Source of the DNA: Candidatus Thiodiazotropha taylori
GTDB taxonomy: Bacteria > Pseudomonadota > Gammaproteobacteria > Chromatiales > Chromatiaceae
DNA length: 13,654 bases
Direction of reading: 5' to 3'
Assembly (NCBI GenBank): GCA_019100305.1
Contig: JAHRHW010000074.1
Span: 1 to 13,654 of the forward strand
The notes beneath the pieces were generated by a model. The model was not told the DNA's origin and made no database searches. It was given only the letters and a program-made list of their open reading frames with translations. Position numbers and translations under genes: made by a program. Below, piece after piece: positions 12,648 to 13,654 of this stretch (the stretch's first letter is position 1; every line of letters begins with the position of its first letter).

Positions 12648-13654
12648 ATGGAATATGAAACTTTGAAAATATCCAAAGTTACAAAATTGAGCTGGTTTGA
12701 AAAACTCTGGCAGCACTTCTGTCGATGGGTTGTCAAAATCTTTTATCGCCAATTCGAGGTCTCGGGGCTGGAAAATCTACCCGATGATCGAGGTATTGTG
12801 CTCTGCGCCAATCATGTCAATGCCCTGGCCGACCCAGTGGTGATACAGGCAGCAACACAAAAGGCCATTCGACCTTTGGCACGCAGCGGTCTATTCGATA
12901 ATCCCTTACTAAGGCCGGTCCTGCAACGCATTGGTGCGGTACCAATCTATCGTCGCGACGACCCGGGGGTTGATGTCAGTAGAAATACGGACAGCTTTGA
13001 AAAATGTTACGGACTGCTTGCAAAAGGGGAGACCCTGATTATCTTTCCCGAGGGACAAAGTCACGATGACTCCAGGTTATCCGTGTTAAAGACGGGGGCT
13101 GCACGCTTGGCTTTAGGAACGATTAAAATGGCCGGTGTCGAACCTGCAGTCATTCCTGTCGGTCTGACCTTTCCGCAAAAGGGTCAATTCAGAAGTGCCG
13201 CTTTGGTGCAGTTCGGCAAGCCGATCGATCTGACATTTCCTGCAAGTTTTACCGATGAGCTGAAAGCGAACGAACTCACCGAAAGAATCAGACTTGGCCT
13301 GACGTCACTCACGCTGAATGCAGAGAGTTGGGAAGAGATTTATCTCGTCAATCGGGTAGAGCGATTTTTCGCCTTACGTCACGGTAGATACCATCGAAGA
13401 AATCTGCAACAGAGATTTCGTGCCCAGCAACGCATCATCGATGCACAAAAGCTGCTTAGAAACTATGAGCCTGACCGGGTGAGGGCACTGATTATCCAGC
13501 TCAAACATTTCGAAAGAATCTGCCACTATTGCGGTGTCAAAGATTATCAGCTTTCGATAGATTACAAGCCTACCTTGATCGTGCTCTATGTTTTTAGAAT
13601 GGTAGGAATGGTGATGGTTGTGTTCCCAGTTGCGCTTTGGGCTATTGTCAATAG
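12648..13654 (+). CDS. PlsC-type glycerol-phosphate/lysophospholipid acyltransferase (5' part, runs off the window)
   Basis: The frame is open from ATG 12648 to the window edge (335 codons). Motif I is NHVNALADP (55-63) with catalytic His56. Its five-residue His-to-Asp spacing is that of the GPAT-like (SCT1/GPT2-like) branch rather than the short PlsC HX4D form. Motif III is FPEGQSHDDSRLSVLKTGAARLAL (from 133), and VIPVGL (168-173) corresponds to motif IV. The enzyme should transfer acyl groups to glycerol 3-phosphate or its 1-acyl form in membrane phospholipid synthesis. After the catalytic domain (about residue 215) there is a long basic helical region, then a hydrophobic segment from about 317, suggesting C-terminal membrane helices as in larger members. 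The ribosome binding site is weak. The exact acceptor substrate is uncertain. Confidence 0.88.
   Translation, partial: MEYETLKISKVTKLSWFEKLWQHFCRWVVKIFYRQFEVSGLENLPDDRGIVLCANHVNALADPVVIQAATQKAIRPLARSGLFDNPLLRPVLQRIGAVPIYRRDDPGVDVSRNTDSFEKCYGLLAKGETLIIFPEGQSHDDSRLSVLKTGAARLALGTIKMAGVEPAVIPVGLTFPQKGQFRSAALVQFGKPIDLTFPASFTDELKANELTERIRLGLTSLTLNAESWEEIYLVNRVERFFALRHGRYHRRNLQQRFRAQQRIIDAQKLLRNYEPDRVRALIIQLKHFERICHYCGVKDYQLSIDYKPTLIVLYVFRMVGMVMVVFPVALWAIVN

Noticed and set aside
12558..12752. Minus-strand frame of 64 codons across the acyltransferase start
   Set aside because: It overlaps the supported acyltransferase 5' end and its promoter and has no coding features.

Overview
The window looks like a gammaproteobacterial chromosome segment of moderate GC content. 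The grounds are a ribBA-ribH-nusB run, a thiL gene, and NusB, ThiL and ModABC sequences of typical proteobacterial form. The style suggests an environmental lineage such as a sulfur-oxidising or diazotrophic gammaproteobacterium (Chromatiales or Sedimenticola/Thiodiazotropha-like). That placement is inference from gene content only.

Layout. (1) 1-505, minus: 5' part of a secreted spondin-domain protein. (2) 738-2836, plus: ribBA (RibBX-like, with a degenerate cyclohydrolase half), ribH and nusB, the last two overlapping by one base. (3) 3069-5641, minus: the molybdate transporter modABC, preceded by a near-consensus sigma-54 promoter and a NifA-like upstream site, with a psiE-family membrane gene (5865-6278) upstream. 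This minus-strand block sits between nusB and thiL (6393-7376, plus), genes that are often adjacent in relatives, so it looks like an insertion into the rib-nus-thiL locus. An imperfect inverted repeat lies at its nusB edge. (4) 7557-11146, minus: a two-gene, translationally coupled accessory operon. Its first gene encodes a 752-residue protein with a CHAT-like domain that has lost both catalytic residues, followed by a beta-rich region and a transglutaminase-like cysteine hydrolase domain. Its second encodes a 444-residue alpha/beta-hydrolase with an intact Ser-Asp-His set and a basic, AT-hook-containing N-terminal region. I see no described system with this exact pairing, and it is the main candidate for a novel module. 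(5) 11730-12005: a small secreted acidic protein followed by a perfect 20-base palindrome. (6) 12006-12647: a non-coding stretch with a roughly 230-base MITE/REP-like nested inverted element. (7) 12648 to the end: 5' part of a PlsC-type acyltransferase.

How the genes work together. The rib genes supply two steps of riboflavin synthesis (dihydroxybutanone phosphate and lumazine), while ribD, ribE and probably a real ribA must lie elsewhere. NusB is an antitermination factor and ThiL makes thiamine diphosphate. ModABC imports molybdate, and its sigma-54/NifA-type control region would tie Mo uptake to nitrogen fixation or nitrogen status. The hydrolase/CHAT operon is plausibly a conflict or cell-death effector module, but this is a hypothesis from domain composition.
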